Origin: CADCVW01 sp964251385
GTDB lineage: Bacteria > Pseudomonadota > Alphaproteobacteria > Sphingomonadales > Sphingomonadaceae
NCBI GenBank assembly: GCA_964251385.1
Contig: CAXUJK010000001.1
Location: forward strand, 1,054,001-1,118,000
Direction: 5' to 3'
Length of the DNA stretch: 64,000 nucleotides
In this document: positions 49,869 through 57,692 of the stretch, one piece after another
How the letters are laid out: the number at the start of each line of letters is the position of its first letter
Numbering within the stretch: the first letter of the stretch is position 1
The notes under the pieces: model-generated
Seen by the model: the letters and a program-made list of their open reading frames with translations, nothing else
What the model was told of the DNA's origin: nothing
Database searches by the model: none
Translations under genes and position numbers: made by a program

Positions 49869-50548
49869 TGAACTACAGGGAACATCTTAACGATACGGTA
49901 TCTATTCTTGTTGGTTCTGAAACGCAACTATTTCAAATCGCGAAGTCAACAAAATTCGAACCATTCGAGTTTTACATAGGAGCAGATTTAAGAGGTCTTG
50001 ACTTGACAGGCCAGGATCTTCGTGGTCTCAACTTTGCAAACAGTGATCTCAGAGGTTCAAACATACTGGATATTGTCTATGATGAAGGATGTTTTAACGA
50101 CAGCATACTTGAAGAGGATCAAGAGGATATTCTAACGGATGAGTTTGACTTAAGTTGTAGCGAATTTGATAAACTGTTAGATCGGTTGAACTGGGTTCAC
50201 TTTTATGCAGTGTTTCGTCAATCGACCCTTGAACGTGCCGTAAGTTCATTTCGTCTGACATACCAAGACTTCGCAAATCGTTCTAATGTTAGCACGACTA
50301 CCTTGTTGAGTGCTCGAAGGGGGTACCCCGTCTCAAAAGAGTCAGCAAAGGGGATATCGCAAGCGATCATTGACATGTCAACGAGTGAGGAAACTCCTGC
50401 TATCGTAGATGAACGACCAGTACGTTGGCAGATCCAGCCAATGCTGAAGTTTGTGGAAGGATACGAGCAGGGAAAACCTGTATCTGTCAGGAAGGACAAG
50501 ATCATTGAAGAGGGAGATCGTTGGACGGAAATATTTGGAAGACGATGA
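49868..50548 (+). CDS. Pentapeptide-repeat protein with HTH-like C-terminal part
   Basis: 226-aa protein. Residues about 40-67 form a short pentapeptide-repeat coil (ADLRGLDLTGQDLRGLNFAN then SDLRGSNI). After an acidic linker (EEDQEDILTDEFDLS), residues about 128-170 read like an XRE-type helix-turn-helix (LTYQDFANRSNVSTTTLLSA then RRG). The C-terminus is charged. Hand counts of two 60-nt lines give 40% and 45% G+C. It is coupled to the upstream gene by a 1-nt overlap. The pairing of a pentapeptide coil with a DNA-binding-like domain is unusual. Confidence 0.75.
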   Translation: MNYREHLNDTVSILVGSETQLFQIAKSTKFEPFEFYIGADLRGLDLTGQDLRGLNFANSDLRGSNILDIVYDEGCFNDSILEEDQEDILTDEFDLSCSEFDKLLDRLNWVHFYAVFRQSTLERAVSSFRLTYQDFANRSNVSTTTLLSARRGYPVSKESAKGISQAIIDMSTSEETPAIVDERPVRWQIQPMLKFVEGYEQGKPVSVRKDKIIEEGDRWTEIFGRR

Positions 50549-50604
50549 TGGGTTATGGTGGGTTACGGTGACAGTGCGCTAATTACCCTCTTTGAGCCCG
50601 CAAC

Positions 50605-50973
50605 TTACTCGCCCCCATTGTCGACCAACCGAACCTCAACCGGCACCCCGCCGACCGAACAAACCCCCGCCCCCGTCACGGCAAACCCGTCCAGCAGCCG
50701 CGCGTGCACCCCCATCTTGCCGAAATCCTCTCCGAGCGTCCGCCAATGCGTTCCGCAGCCGCAGACGGGGCAGTGGTGGATACCGATCATGTGGTCGCCC
50801 CAGACATAGGCGACCGTCTCGCCCTCCACCGTCACCGCGTCGTCGGGATAATAAGCCACCAGCCAGCCGGTCTTGGTGCACAGCGAGCAGTTGCAGCGTC
50901 CCACCCACTCCGGCGCTTGGCGGGCGCTCAACGTCACCGCGCCGCAATGACAGCGCCCCTTGATCCTCCCCAT
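50605..50973 (-). CDS. GFA-family (CENP-V-like) zinc protein
   Basis: 122-aa protein. The zinc ligands are CHCGAV and CNCSLCTKTGW near the N-terminus and HHCPVCGCGTHW in the second half, the GFA pattern. Family members include S-(hydroxymethyl)glutathione synthase, but most, like this one, have unknown substrates. ATG 50973 is selected because the conserved GRCHCG follows directly. Confidence 0.88.
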   Translation of the reverse strand: MGRIKGRCHCGAVTLSARQAPEWVGRCNCSLCTKTGWLVAYYPDDAVTVEGETVAYVWGDHMIGIHHCPVCGCGTHWRTLGEDFGKMGVHARLLDGFAVTGAGVCSVGGVPVEVRLVDNGGE

Positions 50974-51019
50974 CGCTTTCAGGCAGCGGCCTTGCAGACG
51001 ACTTCCGTTCGGCCAGCGC

Positions 51020-51595
51020 TCACCGATCGCCCTCACCCGAACAGTCACCGGCAAGCACCCCGACGCTCATCATGATGCCGTCGGCCTTGTCACCGGACGG
51101 AGCCGCGACGAGGCGTCGGCGGCCCGTGGCGTCGGGCAGCGGGAAGACTTCGCGTCCTCCCTCGCCGTAGGCGTTCACCTCTCCGCTTTTCGACCAGTCG
51201 AATCGCACGTCCCCTCCGCCCGTACCCACGACCGAAGCGCAGCGACCGTCCATGCGGAAGGCCGTGACCGGCGCGCCGTCGATGCTGGCGTTGCCGACCA
51301 TGTCCCGCGCGAGCGAAGCGCCGAGCGTCGCATGGTCCGCGCCGGGTGCCGCCCGCGAAGCGTCGTCGAACGGGACGCGGGCTTTCGAAGGCACTCGGGG
51401 AGGCACCGGCCGGGGTGTCGCTTCCGCCGCCGGGACGATCCCCGCGACATCGGTCGCTCGATCTTCGCCCGCCCCATCTTCGACCATGCTGTCCTCGGCC
51501 GGCGCGCTCGCCGTCGACTGGGCCGAACACCCGGCTACGCCCATAGCAAAGGCGAGGCCAGCCAAGCTTCGGGTGAACGACTTGGTGGCGATCAT
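51020..51595 (-). CDS. Lipoprotein coupled to the endolysin-like gene
   Basis: 191-aa lipoprotein with signal and lipobox GVAGCSA. The mature part begins with a Pro/Ala-rich linker and ends in a beta-rich domain (FRMDGRCASVVGTGGGDVRF, then GREVFPLPDATGRRRLVA) with two Cys. The start ATG 51595 overlaps the stop of the lysozyme-like gene (ATGA). The pairing recalls lysis or cell-wall remodelling cassettes, but no spanin features are clear. Confidence 0.7.
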   Translation of the reverse strand: MIATKSFTRSLAGLAFAMGVAGCSAQSTASAPAEDSMVEDGAGEDRATDVAGIVPAAEATPRPVPPRVPSKARVPFDDASRAAPGADHATLGASLARDMVGNASIDGAPVTAFRMDGRCASVVGTGGGDVRFDWSKSGEVNAYGEGGREVFPLPDATGRRRLVAAPSGDKADGIMMSVGVLAGDCSGEGDR

Positions 51596-52578
51596 TGATA
51601 CTCTCCATAAAGGAACATGCGGGCTTCGGCGCGGCGACGTCGCACGAGGCTCCGCACCACCTCGCCTCCGGACGTGACGTGCCGCGAAAGCTCCTCCATC
51701 GCGTCGCTGTGCTGCCGTGCGTTAACGTGCTGCGTGACGCGCCGCCAACCGCCGCCGGGATTGTAGGCGTACGAGATCATCGCGTCATATTCATGCTGTT
51801 GCAGATCGACGCGCACCGCGCGCGCGACTTTCGCCTGGTACTGCGGCAGGATCCGGATCAACAAAGCTTCTTCCTGCACCCTTGTCAGATCGACCAGCGC
51901 TTTGTTGTTCCGCGCGAAGTCGCGCGCCGCACCGGTCCGAAGCCCAGCCGCGCGCGACACCGCCACGGCCGCCGCCTCCGGGACGCCGATCCGCTGAAGG
52001 TCGGCCGCGATCGCGGCCGCGCTGCGCTCCTTCATGTCATATCCGGGTCCGAGCGTGACGCCGCTCGCGCCGCCGGGCCAGTGCAGACGGTTACTGACGT
52101 TTCTCTGCGCCTCGTGGTTGTAGATGAAGCGGCGCAAGGCGGCGGACGGCCTCAGCGTCGTGATCGGGATCGAGCCGCCTTGCGGTGCCGGCATCGTCTG
52201 CGCACGCGCACGCGCACCTTCCGCGGCTTGCGCAAGCTGAGGCGACATCCGGGTGGGCGAACGAACCGGCGGCGCGGCGGGCTTCGGAGGCGCGGCGGGC
52301 TGTGAAGGTGGCGCGGGCTGCGAACGTTGTGCGACTCGAGGTGCCGCCGGCTTGGGCGTGGCGCTACCTGCTTGTTGTTCCGAGAACGCCCGCCTCGTCA
52401 CCGGACCGACCACGCCATCGGCCGGGAACACGCCGAAACGGCGCTGAGCCGCACGAACCGCGCGCTCCGTGCGCGGACCAAAGATACCGTCGACCTTATT
52501 CAAGGACCCAAACTCTCGAAGGGTCTGCTGAACGGAACGGACCTGTTCTCCCCTACTACCGACATGAATAAGATGCAT
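51592..52578 (-). CDS. Peptidoglycan-binding endolysin-like hydrolase
   Basis: 328-aa protein. An N-terminal PG_binding_1 domain (HVGSRGEQVRSVQQTLREFG, DGIFGPRTERAVRAAQ) is joined by a Pro/Ala-rich linker to a lysozyme-like domain. That domain has FIYNHEAQRNVSNRLHWPGG and GVTLGPGYDM, in which Glu would be the catalytic acid, and EYDAMISYAYNPGGGWRRV. No signal peptide is present, as in phage-type endolysins. It should cleave cell-wall glycan. A phage remnant or a domesticated lysis enzyme are both possible. GAGG lies 7 nt before the ATG. Confidence 0.8.
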   Translation of the reverse strand: MHLIHVGSRGEQVRSVQQTLREFGSLNKVDGIFGPRTERAVRAAQRRFGVFPADGVVGPVTRRAFSEQQAGSATPKPAAPRVAQRSQPAPPSQPAAPPKPAAPPVRSPTRMSPQLAQAAEGARARAQTMPAPQGGSIPITTLRPSAALRRFIYNHEAQRNVSNRLHWPGGASGVTLGPGYDMKERSAAAIAADLQRIGVPEAAAVAVSRAAGLRTGAARDFARNNKALVDLTRVQEEALLIRILPQYQAKVARAVRVDLQQHEYDAMISYAYNPGGGWRRVTQHVNARQHSDAMEELSRHVTSGGEVVRSLVRRRRAEARMFLYGEYQ

Positions 52579-52681
52579 GTGCGATCCTCTCGAAGGCGGC
52601 CTGAGCAATGGCGGCTTTTTCTACCGCGCACAACGTCATCCCGACGCAATGAACCTGCGGGAGCTTTACGCGATACGCACG

Positions 52682-52711
52682 AAAAAGGCCGCCGGATCGC
52701 TCCGGCGGCCT
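52682..52711 (-). terminator. Rho-independent terminator of the 107-aa gene
   Basis: Hairpin with about 11-bp GC-rich arms and a 4-nt loop, followed on the minus strand by five T. It lies 23 nt past the stop at 52734. Confidence 0.85.
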
Positions 52712-52733
52712 GTCCAGATCGATGAAGTGAAGC

Positions 52734-53057
52734 TTACTCCTGGCCGCTCTTGGTCAGCGCTTCGCCCAGCGAACGCAGCTGCTCGGCAACCTTTTCGTTG
52801 TCGCACTTGTCGGCCGACTTGGTCGTCGCTGCGCCCAATTTGTGGACGAGCTTGCCGATCGCCTCGCCATTGGGCTCGTCCTTGTCCAACTCCTTCTTGA
52901 GCTTTTCGAGATCGCCGTGGAGGCCCTTGGAACCCGTGAATTCGTTCTTCTCGACTTCGGTCAGCCAGCCGTCGATCAGGCCCGATGCGGCCTTGGGAGT
53001 GGCGTTCTCCAAACCCTTTTCGATGGCGTTGTTGGTGGCGGTAAAGCGTGCCGGCAT
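52734..53057 (-). CDS. Small charged protein with EcfG-type promoter
   Basis: 107-aa hydrophilic protein rich in Lys, Glu, Ala and Asp (SKGLHGDLEKLKKELDKDEP, GEAIGKLVHKLGAATTK) and probably all-helical. No signal or enzyme motif. GGAGACAG precedes ATG 53057. A GGAAC-N17-GTT element lies about 50 nt upstream and a good terminator follows. Probably a general-stress gene of unknown function. Confidence 0.72.
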   Translation of the reverse strand: MPARFTATNNAIEKGLENATPKAASGLIDGWLTEVEKNEFTGSKGLHGDLEKLKKELDKDEPNGEAIGKLVHKLGAATTKSADKCDNEKVAEQLRSLGEALTKSGQE

Positions 53058-53109
53058 ATGCTGTCTCCTGTTGGTCGGCGCGGGGGTGCGCCGGGTGCCC
53101 GGGCGTGGA

Positions 53110-53134
53110 AACAGGCGCGCCATGCCCGTGTTCC
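53110..53134 (-). promoter_or_regulatory. EcfG-type promoter
   Basis: On the minus strand GGAAC (53130-53134), a 17-nt spacer and GTT (53110-53112). The base before GTT is T rather than the consensus C. The element is 53 nt from ATG 53057. Confidence 0.6.
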
Positions 53135-53183
53135 GCGCGGAATTAACCTGTGGCAACGCGACTCGAATTGGCTTGAAAATAAA

Positions 53184-53642
53184 TCAGGTGGCGACGGATC
53201 GCACCGCCGCGCTCGCCACCCAGCCCGACCGGCACGGCCCTTCGTACGCGGCGCGGCGGGGCACCGGGCGCGACACGCCGCAGCCGGGCGACAGCGTCCC
53301 GTCGTCCGCGAACACCACCCCCATCCAGCGCTGGTCGATTGACCGCGTGCAGATGAAGAAGCGGGCGCCCGCTTCGATGCGCGCGGCCACGTCCGCATTG
53401 TCGAACGGCGCGACGCGGACGGGGAGGACGGACGCCGCGTCGGGATCGCGCGGAGTTCCGACGGCCTGGCACGCGGCGAACGACGGACCCGCCTCGCCGA
53501 TGCGCACGGGGGTCACGGGCGCGACGGGCGCGGTGACGACGCGTTCCAGGCGAGGGACGTTGGCCGTGTTGCCCGGCACCGCCCGCTCCCCGCACGCGGC
53601 CAAGGCCATGAGCGCGATCGACAGGGTCGCCCGTGCGATCAC
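53184..53642 (-). CDS. Lipoprotein with SH3-like C-terminal part
   Basis: 152-aa lipoprotein (lipobox ALAACGE). The region after about 80 has a Cys-containing beta pattern (FFICTRSIDQRWMGVVFADD then CRSGWVASAAVR) resembling bacterial SH3-type folds. The start is GTG 53642, overlapping the DUF3297 stop (GTGA). Function unknown. Confidence 0.7.
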   Translation of the reverse strand: MIARATLSIALMALAACGERAVPGNTANVPRLERVVTAPVAPVTPVRIGEAGPSFAACQAVGTPRDPDAASVLPVRVAPFDNADVAARIEAGARFFICTRSIDQRWMGVVFADDGTLSPGCGVSRPVPRRAAYEGPCRSGWVASAAVRSVAT

Positions 53643-53896
53643 TCCGCGACCGCGTCCGCGTCGTCGCGGAACCAGACTTCGACCGGACCCGACAACTTGA
53701 TCGTCAGCGGCTGGCCCTTGCGGTCCATCGTCTTGCCCGCCTGGACGCGGATCCAGCCGTCGGGGACGCTGTACGCCTCGACGTTGGTCTTCTCGACACC
53801 CTTGAAGCGCACGCCCACGCCGCGGCGCAGCGCGGCCTCGTCGAAATGCGGGCTCGACGGATCGTTGGACAGTTGGTCGGGCGGGGTGTCGGTCAT
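53639..53896 (-). CDS. DUF3297 family protein
   Basis: 85-aa cytoplasmic protein with the family motif GVGVRFKGVEKTNVEAYSVP then DGWIRV and DRKGQPLTIKLSGPVEVWF. DUF3297 is widespread in proteobacteria; its function is unknown. The start at ATG 53896 matches homologues. The stop is coupled to the lipoprotein gene. Confidence 0.9.
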   Translation of the reverse strand: MTDTPPDQLSNDPSSPHFDEAALRRGVGVRFKGVEKTNVEAYSVPDGWIRVQAGKTMDRKGQPLTIKLSGPVEVWFRDDADAVAE

Positions 53897-53999
53897 GCGA
53901 AGGAACCTCTTTTCGTCGGTCCCGACTACGGGGGGAGCCGCGCGTGCGTCAACGTGCCGGGGTGGCGCAGCGACACACGCGCACGATATGGGACCAGAG

Positions 54000-54857
54000 A
54001 TGCGCCGCTTCACCATCCCCGTTCTGCTGACGATCCTGCTTGCCGGCTGTTCGCCGCTGAAAAGCTTCAACGCGCTCGTGCCGCAGGATGGCGGGGTCGC
54101 GCGGGTCGCGTCGGACGCGGCGTACGGGGCCGACGCGCGCCAGCGGATCGACGTCTACGCCCCGCGTGGAAGCGTCGTAGGCCCCCGCCCGATCATCGTC
54201 TTCCTCTACGGCGGGTCATGGCAGTCGGGGACCAAGGACGGCTACGCCTTCGCCGCCCGCGCGCTCGCATCGCGCGGGTTCGTGGTCGCGGTGCCCGACT
54301 ACCGGCTCGTGCCCGCGGTGCGTTTTCCCGGCTTCGTGGAGGATTGCGCCGCCGCGCTCAAATGGGTGCGGGCGAATGCCGGACGCTTCGCCGGCGACCC
54401 GGACCGGGTCGTGATCGTCGGGCACAGCGCGGGCGCGTACAACGGAGCGATGATCGCGCTCGACCCCCGTTATCTGGGTGCCGATCGAGCCGCCGTGCGC
54501 GGCTTCGTCGGGCTCGCCGGCCCCTACGACTTCCTGCCGTTGGACGGTCCGATCACGGCCGCCGCGTTCGGCAATGCGCCCGATCCGCGCGCGACGCAGC
54601 CGGTCACGTTCGCGAGCGCGGGCGATCCGCGCGTGCTCCTCCTCCACGGCACGCGCGACGACACGGTGTTCCCGCGCAACAGCCAGGCGCTCGCCCGCAA
54701 ACTCGCCGCCGCGGGCGTGCCGGCGGAGGTCAAGCTCTACCCGAACCTCGGCCATGTCGGCATCCTGACCGCGCTCAGCACCGCGTTGCGCGGCCGCGCG
54801 CCCGTGCTGGAAGACACCGTAGGATTTGCGCGCGCGGTTACCGCGACGCCGCGATGA
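54000..54857 (+). CDS. Alpha/beta hydrolase lipoprotein
   Basis: 285-aa protein with lipobox LLAGCSP. The esterase fold shows IVFLYGGSWQSGTKD (oxyanion motif, with Tyr-Gly-Gly in place of HGG), the nucleophile elbow VIVGHSAGAYNG, Asp in LHGTRDDTVF and His in NLGHVGI. It probably hydrolyses esters at the outer membrane. ATG 54000 is taken; ATG 53988 is in frame. Its stop overlaps the transglutaminase-like gene (ATGA). Confidence 0.85.
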   Translation: MRRFTIPVLLTILLAGCSPLKSFNALVPQDGGVARVASDAAYGADARQRIDVYAPRGSVVGPRPIIVFLYGGSWQSGTKDGYAFAARALASRGFVVAVPDYRLVPAVRFPGFVEDCAAALKWVRANAGRFAGDPDRVVIVGHSAGAYNGAMIALDPRYLGADRAAVRGFVGLAGPYDFLPLDGPITAAAFGNAPDPRATQPVTFASAGDPRVLLLHGTRDDTVFPRNSQALARKLAAAGVPAEVKLYPNLGHVGILTALSTALRGRAPVLEDTVGFARAVTATPR

Positions 54858-55645
54858 GACTGCGGATCGAGGCGGAGCTCGACTACCAGTTCGACCGCCC
54901 GACCCCCATCCTGCTCGCGGTCGAGGTCGCGCCGGGGAACGATCAGCGCATCGTCGCCGATCGGCTGACGGTGGACGGGTCGGGGCCGCTCAAACCCGTC
55001 GCGGGCGAGTGCGGAGTGGGGCGGCGCACGTGGACGACCGCCAACGGACAGCTTCGCGCGCGCTATGCCGCCACCGTCGACATCGACCGGCCCGACCCCG
55101 ACTGGTCGCGGTTGCGGACGGTCGCGCCCGACGACGTGCCCGCCGAGTTCGTCCAGTTCCTGTGGCCCAGCCGCTACTGCCAGTCCGACCGGCTGTGCGC
55201 GTTCGTCGGCCGCAAGTTCAAGTCGCTGCGCGGCGGCGCGGCGGTCGCCGAAATGGCGCGCTGGATCGGGGCCGAGCTCGATTATGTCCGCGGTTCGTCC
55301 GACTCGACGACGACCGCGGTCGACACGTTCGTCAAACGCCAGGGCGTTTGCCGCGACTACGCGCACCTGATGGTGACGTTCGCGCGCGCCGCCGACATCC
55401 CGGCGAGGACCGTCGCCTGCTACGCGCCCGGCGTCAGCCCGCCGGACTTCCACGCGGTGGCGGAGGTCTGGCTCACCGACGGCGCGACCGCCGGCTGGCA
55501 CCTCGTCGACGCGACGGGCATGACCCGCGCGTCGGAGATCGCGCGCATCGCCGTGGGTCGCGACGCGACGGACATCAGCTTCATGACGAGCTTCGGGACC
55601 GCGCGGTTGAACGTGCAGAAAGTTCTCGTCGAGCGTACCGGCTAG
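54854..55645 (+). CDS. Transglutaminase-like protein
   Basis: 263-aa protein of the bacterial transglutaminase-like family. It has Cys in KRQGVCRDYAHLMVTFAR, His in DFHAVAEVWL and Asp in LVDATGMTR, and an N-terminal beta region (LRIEAELDYQFDRPTPILLA). Most relatives are cysteine proteases or amidases rather than cross-linkers. It is translationally coupled to the alpha/beta hydrolase gene. Confidence 0.9.
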   Translation: MRLRIEAELDYQFDRPTPILLAVEVAPGNDQRIVADRLTVDGSGPLKPVAGECGVGRRTWTTANGQLRARYAATVDIDRPDPDWSRLRTVAPDDVPAEFVQFLWPSRYCQSDRLCAFVGRKFKSLRGGAAVAEMARWIGAELDYVRGSSDSTTTAVDTFVKRQGVCRDYAHLMVTFARAADIPARTVACYAPGVSPPDFHAVAEVWLTDGATAGWHLVDATGMTRASEIARIAVGRDATDISFMTSFGTARLNVQKVLVERTG

Positions 55646-55670
55646 GAACAGCCGCCGCTTCGCCTTCGTT
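55645..55670 (+). promoter_or_regulatory. EcfG promoter of the 107-aa acidic protein gene
   Basis: GGAAC (55645-55649), 17 nt, CGTT (55667-55670), a full match to the EcfG consensus. The -35 overlaps the transglutaminase stop codon. The -10 is 24 nt from ATG 55694. Confidence 0.7.
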
Positions 55671-55693
55671 GACCGCAAAACAGGAGCCAAGAC

Positions 55694-56017
55694 ATGAGCG
55701 ACAAGCGCACGCACCCCACGGGTCCCGACCGCGCGGGCGAGGAAAGCATGGGCATCGGCCCGCCTCCGCCGGGCGGCGACGAAGGCGAGGACGCCGCCGC
55801 CGGCCTGCTGACGGGCGAGGAGGACCACCCCGCGCACCATCCCGACCAGCAGGCCGGGCAGGACCGGTCGCTGCGCCAGCGCCTGCGCGACGACCCCGAC
55901 GATCTGGATGCCAAGATCGACGTCGGCTCCGACGAATCGATGGATGCGTCCGATCCGCCGTCCACGTCCGCGCCCGGTCGCGACATGCCGATGCCGTCGT
56001 CGGGCTTTCCCGAATAG
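55694..56017 (+). CDS. Acidic disordered small protein
   Basis: 107 aa, rich in Asp, Glu, Gly, Pro and His (GIGPPPPGGDEGEDAAAG, LRQRLRDDPDDLDAKIDVG). No hydrophobic core, so probably intrinsically disordered. GGAG lies 8 nt before the ATG. Its EcfG-type promoter and composition place it with the other stress-type small proteins of this window. Function unknown. Confidence 0.7.
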   Translation: MSDKRTHPTGPDRAGEESMGIGPPPPGGDEGEDAAAGLLTGEEDHPAHHPDQQAGQDRSLRQRLRDDPDDLDAKIDVGSDESMDASDPPSTSAPGRDMPMPSSGFPE

Positions 56018-56199
56018 CACGGTCGCGTTAACCTTGTTGCCGAAAGTCCACACTCCGCACCAATCTTGTCGCAGGCTTGCTAAGTTCTTGTAGCAAGCCT
56101 GAGCTTCTGTTCCCTTGTCTGCGGGGAACGGGGGGATCTAGTTAAGCTCTCATCAACACTTTGAGCGCAAGATTCCCGTGACGAGTGGAGCACAAGGTC

Positions 56200-56748
56200 A
56201 TGGGCACGCAGACGAAGCCGGCGGACGGCGCGGTTGTTTTCGCGGAGATGAAGGAATTCGCCGCGTTCTCCAAGGGGACGCAGCGCTACATCCGGCGCTC
56301 GCTCGACGTTGGCCTCGGCCGACGCGACGCGATGCACCAGTGGTCGCGCGACCCGATCGAAGCCGCGAGTATCCGCGCGCAGGGTCACGTCTACGGCCGG
56401 CTCGACCACATCCGCCACCATGTTCCCGACGACAGCGGCCTGGACGCGGTCGAACCGTTCATGGCCCCGCTCGTGACCGTATCCGCCTTCGATCTCGGGC
56501 AGGACCGGCTCGGCAGCTTTTCGGCGTACCGATTCCTGTACGAGCGCCTCGTCGGCGCGGGTGTGCGGCCGTGGCTTCCCGGCGCGTTCTGCGCCGCCGC
56601 CGCGCTGCCGCACCTCCACCCCGATCGCCGCCGCGTGCTGCTGCAGTCGATCAGCGAAGGCGCGGCCACCGCGCCCGGCTGGTCCAACCGCGAACCCAGC
56701 TTCTTTCCGGAGTGGGTGGAGAAGGTCGACGAGGGTTCGGTCCACTAA
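56200..56748 (+). CDS. Conserved-looking protein of unknown function
   Basis: 182 aa from ATG 56200 (GTG 56185 is an alternative). It contains FAAFSKGTQRYIRRSLDVGL, DHIRHHVPDDSGLDAVEPFM, RFLYERLVGAGVRPWLPGAF and ATAPGWSNREPSFFPEWVEK. No signal peptide or recognised motif. The preceding 182 nt (56018-56199) hold no gene. Convergent with the extensin-like gene across a REP element. Confidence 0.6.
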   Translation: MGTQTKPADGAVVFAEMKEFAAFSKGTQRYIRRSLDVGLGRRDAMHQWSRDPIEAASIRAQGHVYGRLDHIRHHVPDDSGLDAVEPFMAPLVTVSAFDLGQDRLGSFSAYRFLYERLVGAGVRPWLPGAFCAAAALPHLHPDRRRVLLQSISEGAATAPGWSNREPSFFPEWVEKVDEGSVH

Positions 56749-56776
56749 GCACATCGTTCAGTAACCCTGAGCTCAC

Positions 56777-56891
56777 GTCGCCCCGGCACAGGCCGGGACC
56801 AAGACCCCGTACGCGTAAGAAGTGCGGCGGAAGCTTTGGCGCTGCCGCCCGGAATTGGCGGGTCTTGGGTCCCGGCCTGCGCCGGGATGAC
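56777..56891. repeat. REP-like palindrome between convergent genes
   Basis: A 115-nt inverted repeat with arms of about 33 nt (CCCCGGCACAGGCCGGGACC side and its partner CCCGGCCTGCGCCGGGATGA). It is of the class often found in sphingomonad intergenic gaps. It may also stop transcription from both sides. Confidence 0.75.
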
Positions 56892-56912
56892 GACTGAATA
56901 CCTCGCCGCGGG

Positions 56913-57638
56913 CTAACGACACGCCCGCCAGCCTATTGCGCCGCGCTCCGCCTGGTCCAGGTGGAAGTGATCGCGATGCGCCGCGTTGTAGTCGGGGCCG
57001 AGTACGGTCGAAAACAGACCGCACGCACCTTTGCCGACCTCACGCAGGAACGCTGCCTTGGCGGCGTCGCCGTTCCAGTCGCGCGCCAGGTTGACCCGCG
57101 TTCCGTCCGCCAGCCGAAACCCGGCCACGTCCACCGCGTCCGCCGTTGCGTGCTCGCTGTACCGGCCCGCGCTCCCGCCGCCGATGCGCCGACAATTATA
57201 GCTTCCGAAATGTTCGATCGCCGTGACGCGCGACCCGAAATGCTTGGCCGCTGCAGGCTGCACCACGTTCCATTCCCACAGCGTCATCGCCGCGGCGACC
57301 GCGCACGATGAACCCAGCCCCGCGGGCGCGAAACCGATGCTGCGCGCGCCGTCCGGTACCAGCCGCACGCCGTCGCGAAACCCGCATGCGCCCGCGGACA
57401 CGGGTGCCAGAGGCACGAAGCGCACGCCCGCGCGCTTCAGCAGAGCCGAGCATCGCGGCCCGTCGTCGGTCAATCCCACGAGCTTGCGCCCGGTGAACGC
57501 GCCCACGGGCGTGCTCAGATCGAGCGGCGTCCATGGCATGTCCTCCGGATGCCGGCGCGCATAGCCGTAGACGAGCATCGCGGCGAACGCGGTCACCCCC
57601 AGCCACAGGAGGCTTTTCAACGTTCGCGATAGGCGCAT
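56913..57638 (-). CDS. Extensin-like C-terminal domain protein
   Basis: 241-aa protein. An N-terminal anchor (LLWLGVTAFAAMLVYGYARR) is followed by the extensin-like_C domain: CSALLKRAGVRFVPLAP, then the core SYNCRRIGGGSAGRYSEHAT then ADAVDVAGFRLADG and HRDHFHLDQ. Conserved Cys, His and Asp residues suggest a metal-dependent peptidase fold related to D,D-carboxypeptidases. It probably works in the periplasm on peptidoglycan. ATG 57638 is chosen for the membrane anchor. Confidence 0.85.
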   Translation of the reverse strand: MRLSRTLKSLLWLGVTAFAAMLVYGYARRHPEDMPWTPLDLSTPVGAFTGRKLVGLTDDGPRCSALLKRAGVRFVPLAPVSAGACGFRDGVRLVPDGARSIGFAPAGLGSSCAVAAAMTLWEWNVVQPAAAKHFGSRVTAIEHFGSYNCRRIGGGSAGRYSEHATADAVDVAGFRLADGTRVNLARDWNGDAAKAAFLREVGKGACGLFSTVLGPDYNAAHRDHFHLDQAERGAIGWRACR

Positions 57639-57692
57639 AACGGTGGCCAACCGCCGACACCGCGTCTCGGTTGCGTATGCCGGATCCAACCC

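Noticed and set aside
52734..53057. Annotation of the 107-aa protein as a phasin or CsbD protein
   Set aside because: Helical and charged like those, but no specific motif of either family can be pointed to.
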